From Lachnospiraceae bacterium (GTDB lineage Bacteria > Bacillota > Clostridia > Lachnospirales > Lachnospiraceae), in the NCBI GenBank assembly GCA_017427685.1, contig JAFRSH010000014.1, positions 78,916 to 142,915 of the forward strand: DNA of 64,000 nt. The letters are read 5' to 3'. How positions within the stretch are numbered: position 1 is the first letter of the stretch; each line of letters begins with the position of its first letter. The notes under the pieces are model-generated. The model saw nothing but the letters and a program-made list of their open reading frames with translations. It did not search any database and had not been told where the DNA came from. Below are positions 35,434 through 42,353 of this stretch, one piece after another. The translations under genes and the position numbers were made by a program.

Positions 35434-35613
35434 ATCCCACGGCAGACAGATATATTGTTTGAAAACACGGTTGCCTACCCTTCCTACACTGCGTCCCATT
35501 TGCGCGTCCTCCGGTCGCTAGCGAACATTGGCTCCCTACGGACACGCACAGGACTTGTGTAGGTCGGTCGGCGCCCTATCGTTTTCAAACAGTATATCTG
35601 TCACCGTGGGGGA
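35434..35613. mobile_element. MITE-like 180-bp element with about 30-bp terminal inverted repeats
   Basis: The left arm (35436-35466) begins CCCACGGCAGACAGATATA and ends TTGTTTGAAAAC; the right arm (35581-35610) is its near-perfect reverse complement. Inner arms also pair: CCTACAC (35483-35489) with GTGTAGG (35557-35563), and GCGCGTCC (35502-35509) with GGACACGC (35540-35547). The whole element can fold into one long hairpin. No ORF is inside. GATTC occurs on both sides (35426-35430, 35618-35622) but is not placed symmetrically enough to be a sure target duplication. It could instead be a processed mRNA structure. Confidence 0.6.
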
Positions 35614-35658
35614 TGGGGATTCCTAGGAGTGAGAGACTAAGAAGTAAAAGAGGGAAAA

Positions 35659-38061
35659 ATGGAAAAAACAGCGATTAAGTACAATAAATTAAATATAAAA
35701 TTAATTATCGCCATAGTGCTTCTGGCTGTAGTTTCTACTCCTGTCGTCTTGAATCTATTTTGGCAGCCCTACGACCCAAACTTCATGAATTATGAAGAGA
35801 TTTTAGAGGCTCCCTCGGCTGCTCATATCTTCGGAACGGACAATTACGGAAGGGATATTTACGCGAGGATCGCGGATGGTGCTCTGCTCACTTTCGGGAT
35901 AGCTTTTATCACTGTTTCGATCGGTGCTGTTATCGGTACGATCATCGGAGCGGTGACGGGTTACTTCGGAGGAAGGGTCGACGAGCTCTTTATGAGGATC
36001 AACGATTGTCTGGCATCGTTCCCGAGTGTACTTCTCGCGCTTGTGGTCGTCAGCGTGCTAGATCTGGGAACTCTCAATGTCTGTATTGCTCTCGGGATCG
36101 TCTTTATCCCGAGCTTTGCCCGGGTCATGAGGGCGGAGTTTTTGGCCGGCAGGGAGCGAGACCATGTTCTTAACGCAAGACTCATGGGAGCGAGTGTTCC
36201 GAGGATCCTTTTCTTCCATATATTCCCCGGGACTCTGCCGGTGTTTATTCCGACAGTCATGCTCGGATTCAATAACGCGATCCTCGCAGAAGCGGGTCTC
36301 GGATTCCTCGGCCTCGGTGTTCAGCCACCCGATCCAAGCCTCGGAAGGATGCTTTCGGAATCGAAGACTTACCTTATCTCAGCACCGTGGTATGCTTTCT
36401 TCTCGTGTCTTTTCATGGTGATCGCGATCTTTGCGGTAACCATGCTGGCCGAAAATATAGGCGTACAAGGCATCAATTACCGTTCCGTAAGAAAAAGGAT
36501 AAGCAGGGTCATAGTAGAGAACCTCAGGAAGATCGTGCCGGATCCCGGCAAGATCCTCGAAGTACGCGATCTCAGGGTGGGTTACATAGAAAAAGAAGGG
36601 ATCGAAGAGGTGATCAAAGGGATCTCCTTCAGCCTCGACAAGGGCGAGATACTCGGTATCGTCGGTGAGTCGGGATCCGGGAAGAGCCTTTCCTCATACA
36701 GTATCATGGGCCTCATCCCGGACAAAGCATGTATGACCGGCGGTGGTGTTTATCTGAGCGGCAAACCGCTCAACATGTCTTCTTCCAAGGCAAACTGTCG
36801 TATCCGAGGCGGTCGTATCGCGATGATATTCCAGGAGCCGCAGACATGCCTGAACCCCGTACTGACAGTGGGGCAGCAGATCACGGAGATCATCGACCTT
36901 CATGATCCGGACAATTCGCTTCGACGCGCCGAGAGAGAGAAGAAAAAGAAGGAACGCGTTATACGTGCCATGGAGGATGCCGGTCTTAAGGACTGCGAGA
37001 TGCTCCTCACGAAATATCCTCATGAGCTCAGCGGCGGTATGAGACAACGTGTGATGATCGCGATGGCGCTTGTGAGCCGCGCGGAAGTCATCATAGCCGA
37101 CGAGCCCACGACCGCGCTTGACGCCAAGGTGGCTGACGCGGTTCTTGAAGTATTTGCCGATATCAACAGAAGATTTGGGACCTCGATCATCCTGATCTCG
37201 CATGACCTTAAAGTAATAGAGAAGGTTTGTGACCGTGTGCTCATCATGCAGGACGGTCTTATCACCGAGGAACTGACTGTCGGGAGATCGGATGGGTTCT
37301 CAACTCCTTCCTCCGAGTACGGCAAAGCCCTTCTTGAGGCTGCTTTCTCGGAACGCCGTTACAACGAAGGGGAAGTGCAGGGAAATCTGCTCTGTGAACT
37401 GAAGGATGTGAGTGTTTCTTACCCCCGCCAGGCCGGAACGATCTTTAAGCGCGGAAAGCTCCGCGAAGTGGTCCATAACGTTGACCTCAGGGTATTTGAA
37501 GGAGAAACACTCGGTATCGCCGGTGACAGCGGTTGCGGCAAATCGACGCTTGTAAAGGCGATCGCCGGACTCTTAAAACACGTGACGGGAGAGATCACCC
37601 TTAACACACAGACTCCGGCCATGGTATTTCAGGATCCCCACGCGAGTCTCTGCCCGACAATGACGGTGCGTCAGATCCTCGAAGAAACGATAAAGCTTTC
37701 AGGAGCTTTAAAGAGAACCGATCGTCCGGGCATCGATGTAAAAGAAGAGATGATTAGGAAGATCCTAGAGGATACAGACCTCTCGGAAGAACTCCTTTCA
37801 AGGCGTGTTTCGCAACTTTCCGGAGGTCAGAAACAGCGTATTTCCATAGCCTCGGCACTACTGTTAAATCGTAAATTAATTATCCTTGATGAGCCCGTTT
37901 CTGCTATCGATGTCACCCTAAGAGAGCAGCTGCTTGAACTGCTCTGCAAGCTCAAAACCAAGCACGGACTTACATACATTCTCATATCTCACGATGAAGC
38001 CCTCCTCGACAGATTCTGCACGAGAGTTGTGAGGATGAGCGAGGGAAGAATCATAAATTAG
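35659..38061 (+). CDS. fused oligopeptide ABC transporter: DppC permease + DppD ATPase + DppF ATPase
   Basis: The 800-residue polypeptide joins three usually separate subunits. Residues 1-290 are a DppC-type permease (HIFGTDNYGRDIYARI, EAA loop RERDHVLNARLMGASVP). Residues about 300-555 are the first ATPase (Walker A GESGSGKS near 336, signature LSGGMRQR, Walker B IIADEPTTALD). Residues about 575-800 are the second ATPase (Walker A GDSGCGKS near 622, signature LSGGQKQR, IILDEPVSAID, switch ISHDEAL). All ATPase motifs are intact, so the fusion looks functional. With the binding protein and DppB permease it completes a peptide importer. No stop or start is seen at the junctions, which argues against a sequencing artefact. 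The stop abuts the convergent gene remnant with no gap. Confidence 0.93.
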   Translation: MEKTAIKYNKLNIKLIIAIVLLAVVSTPVVLNLFWQPYDPNFMNYEEILEAPSAAHIFGTDNYGRDIYARIADGALLTFGIAFITVSIGAVIGTIIGAVTGYFGGRVDELFMRINDCLASFPSVLLALVVVSVLDLGTLNVCIALGIVFIPSFARVMRAEFLAGRERDHVLNARLMGASVPRILFFHIFPGTLPVFIPTVMLGFNNAILAEAGLGFLGLGVQPPDPSLGRMLSESKTYLISAPWYAFFSCLFMVIAIFAVTMLAENIGVQGINYRSVRKRISRVIVENLRKIVPDPGKILEVRDLRVGYIEKEGIEEVIKGISFSLDKGEILGIVGESGSGKSLSSYSIMGLIPDKACMTGGGVYLSGKPLNMSSSKANCRIRGGRIAMIFQEPQTCLNPVLTVGQQITEIIDLHDPDNSLRRAEREKKKKERVIRAMEDAGLKDCEMLLTKYPHELSGGMRQRVMIAMALVSRAEVIIADEPTTALDAKVADAVLEVFADINRRFGTSIILISHDLKVIEKVCDRVLIMQDGLITEELTVGRSDGFSTPSSEYGKALLEAAFSERRYNEGEVQGNLLCELKDVSVSYPRQAGTIFKRGKLREVVHNVDLRVFEGETLGIAGDSGCGKSTLVKAIAGLLKHVTGEITLNTQTPAMVFQDPHASLCPTMTVRQILEETIKLSGALKRTDRPGIDVKEEMIRKILEDTDLSEELLSRRVSQLSGGQKQRISIASALLLNRKLIILDEPVSAIDVTLREQLLELLCKLKTKHGLTYILISHDEALLDRFCTRVVRMSEGRIIN

Positions 38062-38700
38062 TCATTTCAGGCCATTATGCCTCCTGAATATCTGAAGCAA
38101 TTCGCTGCAGACCTTAACACTGCATTTGCTTCCATCGAGGAGTGTAAGTTCCTGCTCTTTCACAGTCGCGCCCTTCCACTGGCTCTTTTCTCCGTAAAGG
38201 ATCATCAAGTGCTTGGGAAGTATGTTGGCTTCCTCAAGGTAGCAATAGCCGATCTCGTGCTCCTCAAGCATATTTAAAACTATCTCGTGATAATCCTCTA
38301 CTACACTGATATCATGTTCGACTCCGGATCCGGCCATGCCGAATTCGTTTACCATAAAACCGACGCCATACTTATCTGCAATCTCCTTGTAGGGCTTAAT
38401 GCCTATATCATAGATGTAATCGCCGTCACAATAAGCGTTGTTCTCATTGGTATATGTTCCGTCGCTGTTTATGACCAAAACTTGATTCTCTTCAAGATCA
38501 TCAAATGGTCCCCACGGAGTGTCACTCGGCAGTACGTTGGTACGGTTTCCTTTACCATCATCAAGGATGATGGTGTCTATTCTTGCATATCCATCACTCA
38601 TCCGTATCTCAACTTCTTCCGTGGAAGAAGGGATATCAACGGAATAAAGCTTTTGGGGATCAGTTCCAGAAACAGTCAGTGTCTTCAGTTTCTTTCCGTT
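38062..38700 (-). pseudogene. C-terminal remnant of a GH5 (cellulase-like) glycosidase
   Basis: The minus-strand frame is open from a stop at about 38701 down to 38062, but family similarity begins mid-protein. The nucleophile block FMVNEFGMAG is present, followed by the last barrel helix and strand (HEIGYCYLEEANI), while the acid/base half and any signal peptide are missing. An internal ATG at 38601 could give a 179-residue protein, but it would lack the catalytic acid and could not be active. Probably a truncated gene at the edge of an old rearrangement. Confidence 0.7.
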
Positions 38701-38758
38701 CTATGAGGTAAGATTTTAGTATCACCCGGAAGCATGTTGCATATGTGACATATTGCTT

Positions 38759-38799
38759 AACTGCCTGAAAAATGATAAATTTTAGGCAGTTTTCTTTTT
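38759..38799 (+). terminator. intrinsic terminator before the HTH-like/VWA pair
   Basis: AACTGCC (38759-38765) pairs with GGCAGTT (38785-38791), extended by AAAAT/ATTTT inside the loop, and is followed by TTCTTTTT. No plus-strand gene lies close upstream, so the transcript it ends is unclear. Confidence 0.7.
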
Positions 38800-38838
38800 A
38801 CTTAAAAGGTGTACATTATATGCGTGAAAGGAACCAAG

Positions 38839-39507
38839 ATGGATTACAGACCGATACCGGAACTAGAAGAATACATCAGACTTAATTACGTCGAGATCAA
38901 ACCTGCACCCGCGGCCGCAAGGGGCTTTTTCGGCGCCGCTTTCGGGGGCAGCAAGGCAAGAGCTTCGAAGGCTAAAGATGACGAGCCTGATTTTCTTTAT
39001 GAAGAAAAAATGTGCATGTCCGTCTGCGCTCCGAAGGCGGCATTTGATGAAAAACACGAAAGCAAGCCCGGGAAACCGGCGCTTGAAGAAGATTACGAGA
39101 GCGGGTTTGAGGAGCCTGCATTTGAGGAAGAGCATGAGAGCAGGCTTGAAGAGAGGATGAAGCATCTTTCGGATACCTTTTCGGAGTATCTGCTCTACAT
39201 TATTGAAGAAAAGCAGATGGCGAACGCAGAGGTATATAAGCGTGCGCTCGTTGACAAGAAAACCTTTTCAAAGATCAAGAACAATGCGGATTACCACCCG
39301 CAGAAGCTCACGGCGCTCTGCCTGTGTGTCGGAGCGCGCCTGAACCTCGATGAAACAAAGGATCTGCTTGCACGCGCCGGCTACGCGCTTTCACCGTGCG
39401 ACAAGACGGATGTGATCTTTTCGTATTTTATAGAAAACGGGATATTTGACATGATCGAGATCGATATTCAGCTCGAGGGTCACGGCCTGCCGTGCATCAT
39501 AGAATGA
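38839..39507 (+). CDS. HTH-like adaptor-domain protein paired with a VWA protein
   Basis: The 222-residue protein has three parts: an N-terminal segment with small-residue-rich APAAARGFFGAAFGG, an acidic linker with repeated E-x-x-(H/Y)-E-S units (70-105), and a C-terminal helical domain at 113-202 (TFSEYLLYIIEEK, VYKRALVDKKTFSKI, DLLARAGYALSP). That domain aligns clearly with residues 34-122 of the protein encoded at 41904, which overlaps a kinase gene. ATG 38839 follows GAAAGGA. The VWA gene 175 bp downstream probably forms a functional pair with it. The function is not known; a helix-turn-helix-like fold is inferred. Confidence 0.75.
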   Translation: MDYRPIPELEEYIRLNYVEIKPAPAAARGFFGAAFGGSKARASKAKDDEPDFLYEEKMCMSVCAPKAAFDEKHESKPGKPALEEDYESGFEEPAFEEEHESRLEERMKHLSDTFSEYLLYIIEEKQMANAEVYKRALVDKKTFSKIKNNADYHPQKLTALCLCVGARLNLDETKDLLARAGYALSPCDKTDVIFSYFIENGIFDMIEIDIQLEGHGLPCIIE

Positions 39508-39594
39508 TCATGGTGTAGAGACGATCATTTGGCATTACCCTTGGATAAAGCGAGAACTTTTATTTGTCTTTCGATAAATAACCATAAATTCACG

Positions 39595-39625
39595 GGTCGC
39601 CCGCACGGCGACCTTTTTTGTTTTT
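39595..39625 (+). terminator. intrinsic terminator between the HTH-like and VWA genes
   Basis: GGTCGCC (39595-39601) and GGCGACC (39607-39613) form a perfect 7-bp stem around CGCAC, followed by TTTTTTG. Confidence 0.88.
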
Positions 39626-39682
39626 GAATTTCATATAATGAGCCTGTAAGCAAGGATCAAAAATATCTACAGGAGGTTCATT

Positions 39683-40369
39683 ATGAGAAAAGATTTAACG
39701 GAAGTTGTTTTCATTCTTGACAGGAGCGGTTCGATGAGCGGACTTGAGTCGGACACGATCGGCGGTTTCAACTCGATGATAGAGAAACAGCGAGTTGAGG
39801 AAGGGGAGGCTTACATCTCCACAATCCTCTTTGACGACAGAACCGAAGTGCTTTACGACAGAGTCCCCGTTAAGAAGGTGGAACCGATGAATGACAAGCA
39901 GTACTATGTACGTGGCTGCACTGCTCTGCTCGATGCGGTCGGAGGCGCTATCGATCATATCTCTAACATCCACAAGTACGCAAGGGAAGAGGACAGACCC
40001 GAAAAGACAATGTTTGTGATAACCACCGACGGGCTTGAAAATGCGAGTCATATCTATGACTACAGCAAGGTGAAGAAGATGGTCGAAGAAGCAAAGGAAA
40101 AACGCGGCTGGGAATTCCTGTTCCTCGGGGCGAACATCGATGCCGTCGAAGTCGCAGGAAGATTCGGGATCGATGCCGACAGGGCGATCAATTATGAAAG
40201 CGACCGGATGGGCACCGCGATCAATTATCGCGCCCTTGCAGGAGCGGTATCGGCTGTCAGAAGATCAAAAAACAGGAAGGAAGCGTCGGTGATGATGGAG
40301 GCCTGCTGCGCACCGATCAGAGAGTATTATGAGAAAAAAAGTGTTGACACGGACCGAAATCTGTTGTAA
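39683..40369 (+). CDS. von Willebrand factor A (VWA) domain protein
   Basis: The 228-residue cytoplasmic protein is a single VWA fold. The MIDAS motif DRSGSMSG (residues 13-20), a Thr in RGCTALLDAVG and an Asp in VITTDGLENAS complete a metal-ion-dependent adhesion site, resembling TerY/TerF-type and YfbK-like proteins. AGGAGG precedes the ATG. The infC promoter lies inside its last codons. It follows the HTH-like adaptor gene, and the pair is probably functional. Its partner protein is unknown. Confidence 0.9.
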   Translation: MRKDLTEVVFILDRSGSMSGLESDTIGGFNSMIEKQRVEEGEAYISTILFDDRTEVLYDRVPVKKVEPMNDKQYYVRGCTALLDAVGGAIDHISNIHKYAREEDRPEKTMFVITTDGLENASHIYDYSKVKKMVEEAKEKRGWEFLFLGANIDAVEVAGRFGIDADRAINYESDRMGTAINYRALAGAVSAVRRSKNRKEASVMMEACCAPIREYYEKKSVDTDRNLL

Positions 40370-40372
40370 CAT
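40344..40372 (+). promoter_or_regulatory. promoter of the infC-rpmI-rplT operon
   Basis: TTGACA (40344-40349), 17 bp, TAACAT (40367-40372), overlapping the 3' end of the VWA gene. Confidence 0.75.
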
Positions 40373-40379
40373 AATCTCC

Positions 40380-40525
40380 GCATGTGACGAATGTGTCGCA
40401 CGCGGAACCATCATCAAGCAGAGTGTCCGCTCTCACCTCAGGCGCACGGTTGTGCAGCTAAAAGGTTCATATCATACAAGGTTTTTATTTGTATATTTGC
40501 GGACTGCTTTGCGGTCCGTTTTATA
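40380..40525 (+). promoter_or_regulatory. infC leader with attenuator hairpin (possible L20-type autoregulatory leader)
   Basis: A roughly 145-nt leader precedes infC. Its 3' end forms CGGAC (40499-40503) and GTCCG (40514-40518), followed by TTTTATATTTT, a terminator-like hairpin 20 nt before the ribosome site. In other Firmicutes L20 represses this operon through such a leader; here this is inferred from position and the hairpin only. Confidence 0.6.
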
Positions 40526-40544
40526 TTTTATGGAGGTAACGACC

Positions 40545-41051
40545 ATTAGCGAGTATTTGATTAACGATCAGATCAGAGATAAGGAGATCCGCCTTATCGG
40601 AGAGCAAGGTGAGCAGCTCGGGATCATGTCCGTCAGGGATGCTCTTAACATGGCAAAAGAGGCAGGGCTTGATCTCATTAAGATTGCGCCTACCGCCAAG
40701 CCCCCTGTCTGCAAGATCGCTGACTACGGCAAGTTCCGTTACGAGCAGATCCGCAGAGAGAAAGAGGCACGTAAGAAGCAGAAGATCACCGAGATCAAGG
40801 AGATCCGTCTTACTCCCAACATCGATGAGAACGATCTGAAGACCAAAGCTAATCAGGCTCGTAAGTTCCTGACACACGGGGACAAGGTCAAGGCCACTCT
40901 TAAATTCAGAGGGCGTGAGATGGCTCATATGACTGCGGGCAAGGAGATCCTCGACATGTTCGCCAGCAATCTTGAAGATTGCTCGACCATCGAGAAGCCG
41001 GCCAAGGTCGAAGGCAGAAGTATGATCATGGTTCTTACAGAGAAGAAATGA
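40545..41051 (+). CDS. infC: translation initiation factor IF-3
   Basis: The 168-residue factor binds the 30S subunit, monitors the start codon and prevents early 50S joining. The N-domain INDQIRDKEIRLIGEQGEQLG and the C-domain PNIDENDLKTKANQARKFL and RFRGREMAH-like block (KFRGREMAHM) are present. The start is placed at ATT 40545, directly after the GGAGG site at 40532-40536, as is usual for infC, whose rare start allows IF-3 to autoregulate. The in-frame ATG at 40530 overlaps that ribosome site and an upstream start at 40329 would read through the leader. First gene of the operon. Confidence 0.95.
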   Translation: MSEYLINDQIRDKEIRLIGEQGEQLGIMSVRDALNMAKEAGLDLIKIAPTAKPPVCKIADYGKFRYEQIRREKEARKKQKITEIKEIRLTPNIDENDLKTKANQARKFLTHGDKVKATLKFRGREMAHMTAGKEILDMFASNLEDCSTIEKPAKVEGRSMIMVLTEKK

Positions 41052-41081
41052 TCAATTAATTATATTGAGGAGGACATTATT

Positions 41082-41279
41082 ATGCCGAAGTTAAAGACTA
41101 ACAGAGCTGCTGCAAAGCGTTTTAAGGCTACCGGAACCGGTAAGATCAAGAGAATGAAATGCGGCAAGCAGCACATTCTTACCAAGAAGACAACCAAGAT
41201 GAAGAGAAGACTCAGAAAAGCAACCATGATGGATTCCGCAAACCTTGTGGCAACCAAGAAGATGTTGCCTTATCTGTAA
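41082..41279 (+). CDS. rpmI: 50S ribosomal protein L35
   Basis: The 65-residue, strongly basic protein has the family N-terminus [20 protein letters not shown] and the HILTKK block. GAGGAGG precedes the ATG. It sits between infC and rplT, the standard bacterial order. Confidence 0.97.
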   Translation: MPKLKTNRAAAKRFKATGTGKIKRMKCGKQHILTKKTTKMKRRLRKATMMDSANLVATKKMLPYL

Positions 41280-41308
41280 TCCGCGGCGAGAAGGAGGTAA
41301 ATTAAGAA

Positions 41309-41665
41309 ATGGCAAGAATCAAAGGTGGCTTAAATGCCAAGAAAAAGCATAACAGAATCTTAAAGCTCGCTAAAGGTTTCAGAGGAGCTCGTTCAAATCA
41401 GTACAGAACAGCCAAGCAGGCAGTCATGAGAGCACTTGCAGCTTCGTTCGCAGGCCGCAAGCAGAAGAAGAGAGACTTCCGTAAGCTTTGGATCGCACGT
41501 ATCAACGCAGCATGCCGTATGAACGACATCTCTTACAGCAAGTTCATGTACGGCCTTAAGCTCGCTCAGATCGACATCAACAGAAAGATGCTTTCCGAGA
41601 TCGCTATCAGCGACGCTGAGGGATTCAAGAGCCTTTGCGAGACAGCTAAGAGCAAGCTTGCATGA
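41309..41665 (+). CDS. rplT: 50S ribosomal protein L20
   Basis: The 118-residue basic protein has the L20 signatures [15 protein letters not shown] and [11 protein letters not shown]20 is an early assembly protein that binds 23S rRNA and usually represses the infC-rpmI-rplT mRNA. GAAGGAGG lies upstream of the ATG. A strong terminator follows at 41692. Confidence 0.97.
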   Translation: MARIKGGLNAKKKHNRILKLAKGFRGARSNQYRTAKQAVMRALAASFAGRKQKKRDFRKLWIARINAACRMNDISYSKFMYGLKLAQIDINRKMLSEIAISDAEGFKSLCETAKSKLA

Positions 41666-41691
41666 TCAGGCAGTTTTTAAAGTGAGGTATT

Positions 41692-41727
41692 GAGACAGGA
41701 CAACATGTTGTTCTGTCTCTTTCTTTG
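41692..41727 (+). terminator. intrinsic terminator of the infC operon
   Basis: GAGACAGGACAACA (41692-41705) and TGTTGTTCTGTCTC (41706-41719) form a 14-bp stem with one wobble, followed by TTTCTTTG. Confidence 0.93.
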
Positions 41728-41740
41728 TGCGATAAACGAA

Positions 41741-41821
41741 AGCCGTCTGTTACAAGCTTGTTTGTGAACAGACGGCTGCGATATACAAATACATTTTGTT
41801 GCAAGCCTGTTTGTAAACAGA
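41741..41821. repeat. hairpin and 25-bp direct repeat before the HTH-kinase operon
   Basis: AGCCGTCTGTT (41741-41751) and AACAGACGGCT (41767-41777) form a perfect 11-bp inverted repeat. The segment 41748-41772 recurs at 41797-41821 with 22 of 25 matches, just upstream of the promoter. Confidence 0.65.
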
Positions 41822-41834
41822 TGTGCGGGCTCGG

Positions 41835-41863
41835 TTGACACGAAAATAGATATTATATATATT
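41835..41863 (+). promoter_or_regulatory. sigma-A promoter of the HTH-kinase operon
   Basis: TTGACA (41835-41840), 17 bp, TATATT (41858-41863). Confidence 0.8.
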
Positions 41864-41903
41864 TGTATTTATCATGTAGTACAACATCCGGGGGAATGGG
41901 GCA

Positions 41904-42353
41904 ATGGACAAACAACTGAGCACGGAAGAATTGTTGGTATTATTGTTTAAAGAGAATGAGCCGGGGGAATTCTTTAAGGAGAATGAACCGGCGTTCTTAA
42001 CATTGTCCTTTGCCGAATATCTTGATATGTGGTGTAAGAAACATCTTGAAGTTCCCGAACACGTTATCCTCCGGGCCAATCTCGACAAATCATACGGACA
42101 TCAGCTATTCTCGGGCAAGCGTAATCCTTCGAGAGACACGGTGCTCCAGCTCTCGTTCGCCATGAATGCCGATTACAAACAGGCGCAGGAGATGCTCAGG
42201 ATCGCCGGCAAGAGTCAGCTCTACCCCCGTATCAAAAGAGATGCTGCGATAATCTATTGCTTAAACAATCACAAAACGCTCGTTGATTCACAGATCCTCT
42301 TGGATGATCTTGGGTTACCGCTGATCGGAGGAAAGAAGAATGAACGGGATTGA
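41904..42353 (+). CDS. HTH-like adaptor-domain protein coupled to a Ser/Thr kinase
   Basis: The 149-residue protein has a short N-terminal segment with a repeated F-K-E-N-E-P unit (15-29) and a helical domain at 34-122 (SFAEYLDMWCKKH, VILRANLDKSYGHQLFSGKRNPS, MLRIAGKSQLYPRIKRDAAIIY). It resembles an XRE-like fold and is homologous to the C-terminal domain of the protein at 38839. It overlaps the kinase gene by 14 bp, so the two are translationally coupled. It could be a substrate or regulator of the kinase. Function unproven. Confidence 0.78.
   Translation: MDKQLSTEELLVLLFKENEPGEFFKENEPAFLTLSFAEYLDMWCKKHLEVPEHVILRANLDKSYGHQLFSGKRNPSRDTVLQLSFAMNADYKQAQEMLRIAGKSQLYPRIKRDAAIIYCLNNHKTLVDSQILLDDLGLPLIGGKKNERD

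Noticed and set aside
35434..35613. An insertion sequence with a transposase
   Set aside because: The element has inverted repeats but only 180 bp and no reading frame, so at most it is a non-autonomous MITE-like element.
38503..38530. A further copy of the dispersed GGTCCC palindrome
   Set aside because: The match TGGTCCCC is inside the GH5 remnant coding frame and its second half does not pair.
40329..40544. N-terminal extension of IF-3
   Set aside because: It crosses the promoter, leader hairpin and ribosome site of infC and does not resemble IF-3.
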